Positions 22,509 to 31,796 are shown, numbered from the stretch's first letter. The stretch is 50,247 nucleotides of DNA from Rubrobacteraceae bacterium (GCA_030448125.1 JAUJNO010000015.1:4584-54830), one strand, 5' to 3'. Notes: generated by a model not told the origin, from the letters alone. Numbers and translations are program-made.

Positions 22509-22731
22509 GTATCGTGCCTCCCTCAGACAACTTGCAGGACGCCGTATTCTCCGGCACTTATAGCAGCGAGCGTTGTCGTATAGCAAGGAGGCTCTTGCAC
22601 CGAGAATGGTCTCTACCGCAAGATGTCGAGTGTTCCTTCTCCAGGAACCTCAACCACCTGTGTTAGGGCGAACTTTTGCGCGAAGCTTCGGCTCAATGAA
22701 GTCAGGAGAGAGGCATGGGCGAACTACGACC

Positions 22732-23205
22732 CTACTCCGCGCTCTGGTGATGCCCCCGAGCGTCGAGCGCCACCCTCCAGAGATCCAGATCGCCCCGGTA
22801 TCCTGCTACCCGCACACCCTTGGGAGTCACCAGCACCCAGGCATCGGAGGCGACGGCTACCACCCTGTAACCTTCGGGCAGCTTCGGCCTCTCCGGCTCC
22901 TCCCGTCCCCACCACCCATCCGGCGCCGGGTTGTCAGCGCGTACCGCATCTCCGGGCTCAACCGTCCGGGGGTCGTCCGCGACTTCTAATGCCCGCGCCG
23001 ACAACTCACCAATGCTCTCGGTTATGCGCACCAAGACGGCATTCTTGCGTTTCAGCTCGCTGCGCAGGAGAGCTATCTGGTCTTTCAGCTCGGCGATAAT
23101 CCCGTTTTTGGCTTCGAGAAGAGCGTCGCGGTCTTGTTCGTGGGATGTCCCGTTTCTTCGGGCCCTCAACACGCGTGCCGTGTTTTCCTCGTTGCGCTGT
23201 AGCAT
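22732..23205 (-). CDS. Hypothetical coiled-coil protein, possibly a truncated DNA-binding protein
   Basis: 157 residues. A leucine-zipper-like coil (AELKDQIALLRSELKRKN, about 38-70) is followed by a small C-terminal domain (EGYRVVAVASDAWVLVTPKG). This coil plus tail is the layout that follows an excisionase-type helix-turn-helix in many actinobacterial proteins. No helix-turn-helix is present here and the start region (23150-23205) looks eroded, so the DNA-binding part may have been lost. The 223 bp between its stop and the next gene hold nothing I can identify. Confidence 0.45.
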   Translation of the reverse strand: MLQRNEENTARVLRARRNGTSHEQDRDALLEAKNGIIAELKDQIALLRSELKRKNAVLVRITESIGELSARALEVADDPRTVEPGDAVRADNPAPDGWWGREEPERPKLPEGYRVVAVASDAWVLVTPKGVRVAGYRGDLDLWRVALDARGHHQSAE

Positions 23206-23439
23206 CGTCGGCAGCGTAAAGCATTTTTCATGTAGAGCAAAGAAAGAATTCTTCGATGCGCAAGATGTTGCGGCGGCCCGGTCGGAGGCTACTACGCAGA
23301 TTCTTCATTTGCAGGGATTCGGCGGTACCTACCCGGTCCTCGAACGGCACAGAGAGGCCGCGCTTATAAGGGTCGCCGTTGCCTGCCGAACGGTACAATG
23401 GTCGCTCCCGTACCGCGTAGATAGCTTTGGAAGGCGCCG

Positions 23440-23967
23440 TTGAACCGCGAAGAAGCCTGGAAGGTACTCTGCGAGTGTACGGAGGGCGACTCTCTGCGAA
23501 AGCATATGCTCGCCCTTGAGGCCGCCATGCGCGCCTACGCCCGCAAGTTCGGTAAGGACGAGGAGAAATGGGGGATCACGGGCCTGCTGCACGACATGGA
23601 CTACGAGAAGCACCCGACCTCGGACGAGCATCCTATGGCGTGCGCGAGGCTAGAGCGCAGGGGCTACCCGGAGGACGTGCTGGAGGCTATAAAGGGCCAC
23701 GCCGGCTACCTCCACGTGCCCCGCGAGACGTTGCTGGCGAAGGCCCTCCACGCCCTGGTCAGGCCCGAGGGTCTTGAAGGGCTCGGGGCAAAGAGCGTCC
23801 GCAAAAAGATGAAGCAGAAGTCCTTCGCCGCGAACGTGAGCCGGGAGGACATCCTCCGCGGCGCCGGGGAGCTCGGCGTGGACCTGAACGAGCACATAGA
23901 CTTCGTCGCGGCGGCACTGCGCGAAAGATCGGGCGCTCCAGGTCTCACGCCCCATTCTGTAGGCTAG
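23440..23967 (+). CDS. HD-domain phosphohydrolase
   Basis: 175 residues from TTG at 23440, with GGAAGG upstream. The HD metal site is complete: His22 (LRKHMLALE), His51-Asp52 (GLLHDMDYEKHP) and a later His (GHAGYL). Proteins of this HDIG-like group are predicted metal-dependent phosphohydrolases of unknown substrate. The C-terminal part (KSVRKKMKQKSFAANVS) is conserved in this subgroup, where the Lys-rich stretch is typical. It is followed after 82 bp by ddl on the same strand, possibly from a separate promoter. Confidence 0.8.
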   Translation: MNREEAWKVLCECTEGDSLRKHMLALEAAMRAYARKFGKDEEKWGITGLLHDMDYEKHPTSDEHPMACARLERRGYPEDVLEAIKGHAGYLHVPRETLLAKALHALVRPEGLEGLGAKSVRKKMKQKSFAANVSREDILRGAGELGVDLNEHIDFVAAALRERSGAPGLTPHSVG

Positions 23968-24049
23968 CTCTACCCGACCCCGGTACTCCGGCCAAACCGC
24001 GCACTCTCTTTGCTAGGATGGTGCTAGGCGGACGAGAGGAGTTTGCGCG

Positions 24050-25123
24050 GTGGTGCGGGTCATGGTGATCTTCGGCGGGCGGAGCGGGGAGCATGAGGTC
24101 TCTCTGGCCTCGGCCAGCGCCATCGTGAAGACCCTGCGCGGGAGCGGGCATTACGAGGTCCTCCCAGTCGGCATAACCCGGGAGGGACGTTGGATCTCCT
24201 CCGGCGACCCCATGCGAGAGCTCGAATCGCGCGCCCGGGAGTTCGCGGGTTCCGCCCTCGCAGGCTCCTCCAAAAGCGTCGCGGAGCTCGCGGCGCCGGT
24301 CTCCGAGAAGCTGCCCGCGGATCTGGACGCCGCTGACGTGGTCTTCCCCGTTCTGCACGGCCCCCACGGCGAGGACGGCACCATCCAGGGCGTGCTCGAG
24401 GTCGCCGGCGTACCCTATGTGGGCTCGGGCGTCCTCGCGAGCGCCGCCGGCATGGACAAGGTGACGATGAAGAAGATCTTCGCCTTCCACGGTCTCCCGC
24501 AGGTCGAGTGGCTCGGCCTAACCCGCAAAGATTGGGAGAGCGGCCGCGAAAGCCGGATCCACGAGATAGAGACCTCTCTGGGGTACCCATGCTTCGTAAA
24601 ACCCTCCAACCTCGGCTCCAGCGTCGGCATCAACAAGGCCACGAACGCCGGGGAGCTCGAGAACGCCCTCGACGCCGCGGCCGTCCTCGACCGTCGCCTC
24701 ATCATAGAAGAGGGCGTGAACGCCCGTGAGATAGAGGTCTCCGTGCTCGGCAACGAGGAGGCGGAGGTCTCGGTCCCGGGCGAGATCATCGTCCCCGAGC
24801 ACGAGTTCTACGACTACGAAGCCAAGTACACCGAGGGCGGCATGCAACTCCACGCCCCCGCGCGAATATCCGGTGAGACGACGGCGGAGCTACAGCACGT
24901 AGCCCGTACCGCCTACAACGCCATAGACGCCGCGGGCATGGCCCGGGTAGACTTCTTCCTCGAACGCGGCAGTGGGAAGCTGCTCCTCAACGAGATCAAC
25001 ACAATCCCCGGCTTCACCCCCACCAGCGTCTACCCCAAGCTCTGGGCCGCCAGCGGCCTCCCCTACGAACGGCTGCTCGACCGCCTCATACAACTGGCGC
25101 TGGAGCGTCACGGAAGCTTCTAG
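24050..25123 (+). CDS. ddl: D-alanine--D-alanine ligase
   Basis: 357 residues, ATP-grasp fold; makes the D-Ala-D-Ala dipeptide for peptidoglycan. Motifs are in order: IFGGRSGEHEVSLASA (N-terminal), VFPVLHGPHGEDGTIQG, PYVGSGVLASAAGMDK, PCFVKPSNLGSSVGI (ATP grasp), then ARVDFFLERGSGKLLLNEIN with the Mg ligands and TIPGFTPTSVYPKLW. GTG at 24050 has GAGGAG upstream. The stop is immediately followed by the mscS start with no gap, so the two are co-translated. Confidence 0.95.
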   Translation: MVRVMVIFGGRSGEHEVSLASASAIVKTLRGSGHYEVLPVGITREGRWISSGDPMRELESRAREFAGSALAGSSKSVAELAAPVSEKLPADLDAADVVFPVLHGPHGEDGTIQGVLEVAGVPYVGSGVLASAAGMDKVTMKKIFAFHGLPQVEWLGLTRKDWESGRESRIHEIETSLGYPCFVKPSNLGSSVGINKATNAGELENALDAAAVLDRRLIIEEGVNAREIEVSVLGNEEAEVSVPGEIIVPEHEFYDYEAKYTEGGMQLHAPARISGETTAELQHVARTAYNAIDAAGMARVDFFLERGSGKLLLNEINTIPGFTPTSVYPKLWAASGLPYERLLDRLIQLALERHGSF

Positions 25124-26152
25124 ATGGCCCTCTTACCGGCCCTGGCCGCGATGCTCCAGGGCGAGACCACCGGCGGCGAGAAAACCGGCGAGACCACCGG
25201 CGTCATAGAAGAGGTCGGACAGGCCGCTCAACAAATCCCCGAGGAAACTGGAAACATCCTGGAGACGACCGTCAGGGACTTCTTCGAGGGCATCGTGGGG
25301 TACCTGATCAACGCGACCTTCGTCGCCAACGTGGTGGCGACGGTCATCGTGGTCTTACTGGCGACCGTCTTCTACCGCATCGCGGTTCGCTTTATCCCTC
25401 GCGTCCTGCGCTGGAGCAGACCGGAGGACGAAGAGGGCCTGGATGCCACCGCCCTCGCCCGTATAAAGCGTCAGGATACCGCCGTAACGCTCTTCCGCCA
25501 GACCTTGCGGTACGTAACCTTCGCCCTCGTCGCGCTCTTCGTCTTCAGCATCTTTCTCCGAAACGTGCTACCGGCCATCGCGGGAGCCACCATCCTGGCG
25601 GCCGTCGTGGGGTTCGGGGCGCAGAGCTTCCTGCGCGACATTATCGCCGGGTTCTTCATACTCTTCGAGAACCAGTACAGCGTCGGAGACTTTATAGCGG
25701 TCGAGCCAACCAAGGCTTCGGGGATGGTCGAAGAGTTCGGGCTGAGGACCACCACCATCCGGGCACTCTCCGGTGAGATCATCTACATCCCCAACGGCTC
25801 CCTCACCGGCGTGACGAACTACGTCTCCGGCCAGCAACGCTTCACCGTCGAGGTGCAGCTGAAGGACGAGCAGGCCGAAAAGCGCGTCCTCGAAGAGATA
25901 CAAGAAGGACACGAGCTCTACCTGATACCGCCGCGCCTCGTGAAGCGCGACGAGACCACCGAGGGCGGCCCGCGTCTCAGACTCCTGGCGGTCGTCCTCC
26001 CCTCGACCGCCTGGCTCGTGGAGGAGAACCTCGTCGAACGCATAAAGGCCGCCGCCGGCGAAGACAGCCTGGCCGCCGATCCGCTCGTCTACAAGGTGGA
26101 CAGCCGCAACGTCCGGCGGCTGAGGGAGTTTATTCCTCCGGAGGGTTCTTAG
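25124..26152 (+). CDS. Small-conductance mechanosensitive channel, MscS family
   Basis: 342 residues. A low-complexity N-terminus (GGEKTGETTG) precedes three membrane helices; the pore helix reads ILAAVVGFGAQSFLRDIIAG, the family signature. The beta domain (FLFENQYSVGDFIAVE, IPNGSLTGVTNY) and an alpha/beta C-terminus follow. It releases solutes during osmotic downshock, which fits the osmolyte genes elsewhere in the window. It directly abuts ddl and overlaps the 3' end of the convergent LON-domain gene by 23 bp. Confidence 0.9.
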   Translation: MALLPALAAMLQGETTGGEKTGETTGVIEEVGQAAQQIPEETGNILETTVRDFFEGIVGYLINATFVANVVATVIVVLLATVFYRIAVRFIPRVLRWSRPEDEEGLDATALARIKRQDTAVTLFRQTLRYVTFALVALFVFSIFLRNVLPAIAGATILAAVVGFGAQSFLRDIIAGFFILFENQYSVGDFIAVEPTKASGMVEEFGLRTTTIRALSGEIIYIPNGSLTGVTNYVSGQQRFTVEVQLKDEQAEKRVLEEIQEGHELYLIPPRLVKRDETTEGGPRLRLLAVVLPSTAWLVEENLVERIKAAAGEDSLAADPLVYKVDSRNVRRLREFIPPEGS

Positions 26153-26774
26153 GTTTCCAGTCCCCGCGCAGGTGCCCGTTCGTCTCGGCCACCTGGCGGG
26201 CGGCCTTGTCGCGTTCCAGGCGCTCGACGGCTTCGGTCAGCAGTTCCTTGACCTTCGCGAGGCGCTCCTTCTCGGTCGGGAGCTCCAGGATCTCCTGTCG
26301 CGTATCCAGTTCGAACTCGATGCGTCCGGCAATGGCGAACGAGAGGTTGCGGTAGGGTGGCTCTATCTCTATGCCTACCGACCCTTCGGTGGCCGCTTCG
26401 ATCACCCGCTCCAGGAGCGCCACGCACTCCTCGGCGAGGGCGGTCACATCCTCACCCGGCTTATCTTCGAGGTACTCGACCTCCCCCACGTAGTACGGCT
26501 TGCCGGTAAGGACGTTGTTCAGCTCGAAGCGCCGGGAGCCCTCGACCAGGATCACCATCCGCCCGTCTTCGTAGCGCTGCACGAGCTCGACGATCTTCGC
26601 CGTACACCCCACCCGCCGCGTCCCGGAATCGTCGGCCAGCACCATTCCGAACTCCGACTCCGATTCCAGACACTCGTCCACCATCTGCTTATAGCGCTCC
26701 TCGAAGATGTGCAGTGGCAGGGGAGTCCCCGGCATCAGCACCACATTTAGCGGGAAAAGCGGTATCTCCGCCAA
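26130..26774 (-). CDS. LON-domain (Lon substrate-binding-like) peptidase-lacking protein
   Basis: 214 residues. Only the N-terminal substrate-recognition domain of Lon is present (IPLFPLNVVLMPGTPLPLHI, FEERYKQMVDE, GCTAKIVELVQRYEDGRM), with no AAA or protease domains. Such stand-alone LON proteins are widespread in Actinobacteria and of uncertain role. The C-terminal helices (KERLAKVKELLTEAVERLER) match the family. ATG at 26774 is clear. Confidence 0.87.
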   Translation of the reverse strand: MAEIPLFPLNVVLMPGTPLPLHIFEERYKQMVDECLESESEFGMVLADDSGTRRVGCTAKIVELVQRYEDGRMVILVEGSRRFELNNVLTGKPYYVGEVEYLEDKPGEDVTALAEECVALLERVIEAATEGSVGIEIEPPYRNLSFAIAGRIEFELDTRQEILELPTEKERLAKVKELLTEAVERLERDKAARQVAETNGHLRGDWKPKNPPEE

Positions 26775-26919
26775 AGCTCGCGCTCCTTCCGGTCTCTCGA
26801 AACCAATTCTATCTTACCTCGTCCGATCCCCCGCCACCGTACCGCCGGGAAGGGATACCTCAAGGGGCACGAAAAAGGGGCGCCCGAAGGCACCCCTTCA
26901 AAAGCTCTCTTCAAGCTCT

Positions 26920-27051
26920 CTACTCGTCCTTGCCGATCCAGTACGTAAACAGTAAAGCTCCGGAGTAGACGATCAGAATAAGGAGGAACGCCGCGAAGAA
27001 GCGTAGCACCCCGACCGTGCTAGGGGACTCTTGTAACAGCAAGGCGAGCAT
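26920..27051 (-). CDS. 43-residue membrane peptide ending the respiratory operon
   Basis: A short gene reading MLALLLQESPSTVGVLRFFA, then one membrane helix (AFLLILIVYSGALLFTYWIG) and KDE. It starts three bases after the stop of the second CydA-like gene, so it is certainly co-transcribed. Small single-helix subunits (CydX or CydS in bd oxidases, CcoQ-like in others) often close such operons; this one resembles them in size and layout but not clearly in sequence. I infer that it is an accessory subunit of the bc/bd-like complex. Confidence 0.6.
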   Translation of the reverse strand: MLALLLQESPSTVGVLRFFAAFLLILIVYSGALLFTYWIGKDE

Positions 27052-27054
27052 CAA

Positions 27055-28337
27055 CTACCCTCCTCCCCCTAACGAGTCACCGGCCGGACACGTCTCGGCG
27101 GGTGTCAACTCCTGCTCCAGTGTGATGCAGTTGTAGATCAGGTACCCCGGATCGTTGTCGACCCTGCGGGCCGTCTCGCGAGTGTAGCCCATGGTTATCA
27201 TGGTAAGCACGACGGCCACGGCGCAGCCCATCAACGCGAACTGGCTCCATCGGCTCGCGCGGCCCCAGTGGAAGCCGGTGCCGGTCGCTCTCAAGTACAG
27301 CGCGGTGACGAAGAAGCCCACCAGCATCAGCCCAATCAGTCCAATGTACTTCCAGGGGTACATCTGGCCTAGAGGTATCTTCGTGGACTCCCCGCCGAGG
27401 AACGTCAGCCCGATCTGGGGTACCAGGTTCGCATCGGCCGGAATGATGTTGAGCACGGTGAACAGAGCCGTGAAGCCCAGAGAGCCCACGGCTAGCTTGT
27501 GCAGGGTGGGCATCGGCTTTACGGCGAACCTCAGCTTATGTACGAAGTACGCCGTGGCGGCGATGCTCATAAAGGCGACCTCCGTCATTAGCGCGAGGAA
27601 GACCCAGGACTTGTCGCCGAGCATGATGGTGTCGAACGCCTCCGGCGAACTCTCGCGGATACCCTTGAGGTACCCGTAGCCTATCACCGGCTGCAGGATC
27701 AGGAACCCGAACCCCCAGATCAGCCCCCAGTGCCCCATCCAGTCGTAGTACTCCCGGTCGTCCTCCCGCGTGCTCCTCAAGTACCTGAACGCGCCCCACC
27801 CGGCGATCATGAAGCCCGCGTAGGAGAAGTTGCCCACGAAGCGATGCATGTTCAGCGGGATCATCGTCTGGTTTAGGAAGGTGCGCGCCACCTCGGTTAC
27901 CGGCGCCTCCGCCGGGGTGAGCATGTACGAGGCCACCGCGTCGATCATCGTCATCGCCATGAGCCCGAAGAAGCCCGCGATCATGCCGAAGGTGACGTGT
28001 AGGATCTTTCGATAGGCTAGCTTGTCCCAGACGTTGTACCAGGCGTAAACGATGATGATCTGGCCCAGGAACATAAACGCCTCGACCAGGAACACCCAGA
28101 AGAATACGTTCTGCAAATAAGAGAAGAAGAGGCGAAGAGTAGAACCACGAACCGGGCCAGGTTGCGGGCGAAGCGCTCGTACCTCGGCTGCTTGGTAACC
28201 ACACCGAGGTACTCGCTCGTCGCGGCAATGAGGACCGCCCCGATGATGAACGCGGCGAAGAGTATGTGCGACTGGACAAGAACGGCGATGACGACGTTCT
28301 TACCGATTATAGGAACCTGAATGTCTCCTATCGGCAT
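27055..28337 (-). pseudogene. Second CydA-like subunit, frameshifted with a short internal deletion
   Basis: The N-terminal part, from ATG 28337 (MPIGDIQVPIIGKNVVIAVL, then VQSHILFAAFIIG with the first heme His), reads to FVVLLFASSSLI. The remainder lies in another frame from 28116 (LQNVFFWVFLVEAFMFLGQ, MHRFVGNFSYAGF with the second His) and runs intact to 27055. Compared with its paralogue, about 25 residues covering the second helix are missing at the joint (about 28120-28140). It has the Glu (FLVEAF) that in bd oxidases lines the proton path, which the paralogue lacks. About eight helices remain. Either it is recently inactivated or this is an assembly error. Confidence 0.7.
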
Positions 28338-28350
28338 CCGTTACCTACCT

Positions 28351-28833
28351 CTACGCGCCCGGGAAATTGATGATGCGAGCGAGTGCCAGGAGCATGTTAA
28401 GCACTATCGTGATGACGACCAAGAGGCCTATGACGGTCGCGAAGGGCCGCTGCAAGGGGCTGTAGTTTGGCCCCCGATCCATCCACGGCAGCGCGAAGAG
28501 CAAGATAATAAAGATCGTCGGCACCACCACGGCCCCGAAGCCGATCAAAGCGTACCCGGGGAAAAACATCAGCATCTGCTCGTAGAAGAAGAAGAACCAC
28601 TCCGGCCTTGGTATGTACGTGGTCGTCGCCGGGTCCGCCGGCTCGGAGAGCGGCGCGGGCGCGACGTACGAGAGCACGGAGCAGGCCAGGAGGATGAGCG
28701 TTGAGACGAACAGGTCATACAGGACCTGCTTCGGAAAGAACGCTATCGTTTCGTCGGGGCGTTCGTAAACGTTCTCTTCGGTGATTACCTCTTCTTCGAG
28801 AGGCTTGGCCTGTCCTGTTGCCGGTGCGTACAT
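28351..28833 (-). CDS. Cytochrome b C-terminal half (subunit IV, PetD-like)
   Basis: 160 residues with three membrane helices. The quinol-site motif is PEWF (YIPRPEWFFFFYEQML) where most homologues have PEWY. It corresponds to subunit IV of cytochrome b6f or the split cytochrome b of Gram-positive bc complexes. An N-terminal cytoplasmic stretch (LEEEVITEENVYERPDE) precedes the first helix. It is followed by the second CydA-like gene after 13 bases and preceded by the cytochrome b6-like gene. Confidence 0.88.
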   Translation of the reverse strand: MYAPATGQAKPLEEEVITEENVYERPDETIAFFPKQVLYDLFVSTLILLACSVLSYVAPAPLSEPADPATTTYIPRPEWFFFFYEQMLMFFPGYALIGFGAVVVPTIFIILLFALPWMDRGPNYSPLQRPFATVIGLLVVITIVLNMLLALARIINFPGA

Positions 28834-28910
28834 CTCTACACCTCTCTCCTGAGTACCTGTGCCCGCATGATAGCAGTAACGCGTCCCTGCAAGTGGTAAA
28901 TGCTCTTACT

Positions 28911-29714
28911 CTACTCTCGGTCCTCCCGGTCGCGGCGTCCGGTGAAGGGCTCGCCTTCGTCCTCCTCGTACTGCTCGTACGACTCCAGGCGCTCCCGCTC
29001 GTGCAGCTTCGCCAGCCGGTCTGAGTATTCGAACTCGCTCCCGAAGACCCCATGCTTGCGCAATAAGTACAGGTGAGCGCCGATGAGGGGAGCCAGAGCC
29101 GCCGGCAAGAGCCACACGTGTAGCGCGAAGAAGCGAGAGAGCGTCGACGGCCCAATCACGTCCCCGCCCATGAGGAAGCGGATGGTGGGTCCCCCGACGA
29201 ACGGCGAGTAGGAGCCGATCTTCATCCCAACCACGGAGGCCCAGAACCCGTCCTGGTCCCACCTAAGGAGGTAGCCGGTGAACGCCAGCACGACCACGAG
29301 TAAGAGGAGCGCCACGCCGACCACCCAGTTAAGCTCACGAGGCGCCTTATAGCCGCCCGAGAAGAACACCTGGGCCATGTGGAGGCCTATCACCACCAGG
29401 AGGAAGTTGGCCGACCAGTAGTGGATGCCCCGGATGAGAGTACCAAAGTACGCCTCGTTCATGATGTAGTAGATCGAGTTCCACGCGTGGTCGGTGGTCG
29501 GCACGTAGTAGAAAAGTAAGAGAATGCCGGTCAGGAACTGGAGCGAGATGCAGAAGAGTGTCGCGCTCCCCAACGTGTAGAGCCAGGCCCCCCTCTTTGG
29601 GACGGGCTCGTACAGGAAGTGCTCCATCATCGTAACGATCCCGGTCCGGTGCTCCATCCAGTCCGTCAGGAACTTGCCGGTCTCGAACGCCTGGGACCTG
29701 ATCCTACCTATCAT
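28911..29714 (-). CDS. Cytochrome b6-like (N-terminal half of split cytochrome b)
   Basis: 267 residues with four membrane helices. The two heme-b ligand pairs are H-x13-H (GIHYWSANFLLVVIGLHMAQ) and H-x14-H (ALHVWLLPAALAPLIGAH). H-x14-H in the second pair is the b6/Gram-positive pattern. Cys35 of cytochrome b6, which holds heme c-n, is not present: the equivalent stretch reads AWLYTLGS. A charged C-terminal tail (LHERERLESYEQYEEDEGEP) is longer than in b6. It oxidises menaquinol together with the Rieske protein. It lies 14 bases after the Rieske gene. Confidence 0.92.
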   Translation of the reverse strand: MIGRIRSQAFETGKFLTDWMEHRTGIVTMMEHFLYEPVPKRGAWLYTLGSATLFCISLQFLTGILLLFYYVPTTDHAWNSIYYIMNEAYFGTLIRGIHYWSANFLLVVIGLHMAQVFFSGGYKAPRELNWVVGVALLLLVVVLAFTGYLLRWDQDGFWASVVGMKIGSYSPFVGGPTIRFLMGGDVIGPSTLSRFFALHVWLLPAALAPLIGAHLYLLRKHGVFGSEFEYSDRLAKLHERERLESYEQYEEDEGEPFTGRRDREDRE

Positions 29715-29728
29715 TCCGGTCTCCCTCT

Positions 29729-30427
29729 CTAAATTACGTAGGGCTCCTGGGGCCCGTTGTCGCCTCCGGTATCGAACTGATGCTTAGCGTATACGATGCC
29801 GTCCTCGCGGACCTCGAAATCGTAGCTGTACATGTCCCGCGGCGGCGGCCCCGCGACGTACTCGCCGTTGATATTGTAGATCCCTCCGTGGCACGGGCAG
29901 AGGAACTCCCCTTCTCCCTCCCTTATGAGCCAGCGCACCGGACACCCCAGATGAGCGCAGGAACTGCTCAAAACGTTGAGGGTGCTCTGGATTTCTTCGA
30001 TCTCGGACTCTGAGAGTCCCTCGCTCTTCCCATCTAGAAAGGAGGGACGCAGGTTCTGCCCGTACGTGCCGTCCGCGTTGATCTCGTGCTCCCACGAGAG
30101 CCAGATGGCGCTCGGTACCGTGAATTCTTTCGAGGAGGTACCGCTCTCCTCCTGAATTTCCGGTTTGCCGTAGACCTGCTCGACCGGGAACTCGACCGTG
30201 AAGACCTTCGGCTCGGTCCCCGCCGGTACCTCGCTTATCGGGGCTACCTCGAACCAATCGTCAGGCCCGGAGGGAACGTCGGACTGGCCCCGAACGTCCG
30301 TGTCGATGAGCGGACCCAGAACGAACGCCGCCGGAGGAATGGTCAGTATGGCCCCGACGACCGCCCCGAGGACTCCGAAACCCAGGAAGTCCCCCCGGGT
30401 CATAGGATCTTTCTGTAGCTCTGCCAA
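29729..30427 (-). CDS. Rieske iron-sulfur protein
   Basis: 232 residues. One N-terminal membrane helix (FLGFGVLGAVVGAILTIPPA) precedes a Rieske domain with the two cluster motifs CAHLGCPV and CPCHGGIY. It passes electrons from menaquinol to an acceptor, normally cytochrome c. An insertion of about 60 residues (from WLSWEHEINADG through LSESEIEEIQS) lies before the cluster, as in actinobacterial types. It sits between a CydA-like gene and cytochrome b6-like gene. No c-type cytochrome gene (no CxxCH) is present in the operon. Confidence 0.93.
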   Translation of the reverse strand: MAELQKDPMTRGDFLGFGVLGAVVGAILTIPPAAFVLGPLIDTDVRGQSDVPSGPDDWFEVAPISEVPAGTEPKVFTVEFPVEQVYGKPEIQEESGTSSKEFTVPSAIWLSWEHEINADGTYGQNLRPSFLDGKSEGLSESEIEEIQSTLNVLSSSCAHLGCPVRWLIREGEGEFLCPCHGGIYNINGEYVAGPPPRDMYSYDFEVREDGIVYAKHQFDTGGDNGPQEPYVI

Positions 30428-30458
30428 CCTGTATGCCCCTTCTAGGAATTCCTCTCAG

Positions 30459-31778
30459 CTACCCGCCGAAACCGCTCGGCGGCTTCTCGGCCTCTACCGT
30501 GAATTCGGACTGATTATATACCGTGTACGGGACCCTAGAATTGGACTTCATGAAGCCCATGTTGAGCGCCGTCACCGCCGCGATCACGCCCAGGGACAGC
30601 AGCACGACCCGGTAGCCCACGCCCGGACTGCCGTACCTGAAGCGCATCCTGCCCCGCACGTACGTCACGAACGAGCCCACCGTCGCCAGGACCATGATCA
30701 GCATCGCGACGTAGCGTATCCAAAAGACCGGAAAGTCCGCGAGCGGCGAGATCGAATATACACCCGCGAGCGCCGCGATGAGCGTGAAAAACTGTATGGG
30801 CCGTCGACCCGCCAGGTCCGGGTGCCTCCCCGCCCCCATGTACATCGCGACGTTCGACAACACGAAGAGCAACACGACCATCACCAGGTTTGAATAAAGC
30901 AGGTTCGAGGTGGTGGTGCCGCCCCCCTCGCCGGTGAGCCTGGCGTAGCCGCCGCCGGACATCATCGCGTAGGCGATAAAGAAACCCGAGATCGGCTGTA
31001 TAAGCAGGAAGCCGGTCCCCCAGGTCAGCCCCACCGAGGTAGACCAATCGTAGAACGCCTTGTCCTCCTGGGTCTTGGACCGTATGTACATGAAAGCGGC
31101 CCACGCGGCGAGGGCGAAAGCCGGCCAGGAGAGGTTGGCGAAGGTGCGGTGCAGGATCATCTCGACGAACATCGGGTTGAAGAGCCCCGAGAGCGCCGCC
31201 CCGAAGGAGCTGACGTTTCCCTCGGTTATCTGCGTGGCGTTTGGCCCGCCGCCGGTGGTCATGAATGTGTCTATGCCGGTCATTATGACCATCCAGATCC
31301 AGATAAAAGCGCCCATCGTGAACCCGAGGAGCGCGTGACGCCGCTTGTTGAGGACGCTGTAGCGGTCCCACTTGTAGTAGTAGGAGTACATCCCCCACAG
31401 CGCGAGGATCATGGAGGCCATCGCGATGACGATAAAGTAGAAGAAGTGCGTGAAGAGCGCCGCCGTGACCTGCGGGTAGAACCCGACGAGCAAGACCAGG
31501 AAAAGGACCGCGAAGGTGGCGCCGGACGAGAAGGTGAGGACGTTGAAGCGCACCATCGAGTGGGCCAGGCGGTCCATTCGGGGGCTCCCGGTGCGCGCGC
31601 CCCAGGCCTGCAAGACCGGGGCGGCTATGGCGAACCCTACGAACAGCTCCGCGAAGAACATGTGGACGAGCATCGTGAAACCCGTGAAGCCCCTGACGCC
31701 GCCAGGGAACTCGAAGCTCGAGAGGTCCATCTGGGCCAGTAGGAACTGGAGGCCCGTGAAAGTGGTAACCGAACTCAT
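30459..31778 (-). CDS. CydA-like membrane cytochrome subunit (bd-like)
   Basis: 439 residues with about ten membrane helices. The N-terminal LVHMFFAELFVGFAIAAPVL carries the His that in CydA binds heme b595, and MILHRTFANLSWPAF carries the His that ligates heme b558. The quinol-binding Q-loop of true CydA is not visible, and the conserved acidic pair of the second helix region (E99/E107 in E. coli) is replaced (FYFIVIAMASMIL). CydB is absent. Such bd-like subunits occur in bacteria with unusual respiratory chains. It is second in the operon, 31 bases before the Rieske gene. Call: CydA-like, function uncertain. Confidence 0.75.
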   Translation of the reverse strand: MSSVTTFTGLQFLLAQMDLSSFEFPGGVRGFTGFTMLVHMFFAELFVGFAIAAPVLQAWGARTGSPRMDRLAHSMVRFNVLTFSSGATFAVLFLVLLVGFYPQVTAALFTHFFYFIVIAMASMILALWGMYSYYYKWDRYSVLNKRRHALLGFTMGAFIWIWMVIMTGIDTFMTTGGGPNATQITEGNVSSFGAALSGLFNPMFVEMILHRTFANLSWPAFALAAWAAFMYIRSKTQEDKAFYDWSTSVGLTWGTGFLLIQPISGFFIAYAMMSGGGYARLTGEGGGTTTSNLLYSNLVMVVLLFVLSNVAMYMGAGRHPDLAGRRPIQFFTLIAALAGVYSISPLADFPVFWIRYVAMLIMVLATVGSFVTYVRGRMRFRYGSPGVGYRVVLLSLGVIAAVTALNMGFMKSNSRVPYTVYNQSEFTVEAEKPPSGFGG

Positions 31779-31796
31779 CCCTCTATCAAACTCCTT

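Noticed and set aside
21504..22583. Long plus-strand frames opposite the coiled-coil gene
   Set aside because: They arise from the repetitive Glu/Arg codons of the minus-strand coiled coil and have no plausible product.
24060..24590. Arg/Pro-rich minus-strand open frame under ddl
   Set aside because: It is a shadow of the D-Ala ligase gene.
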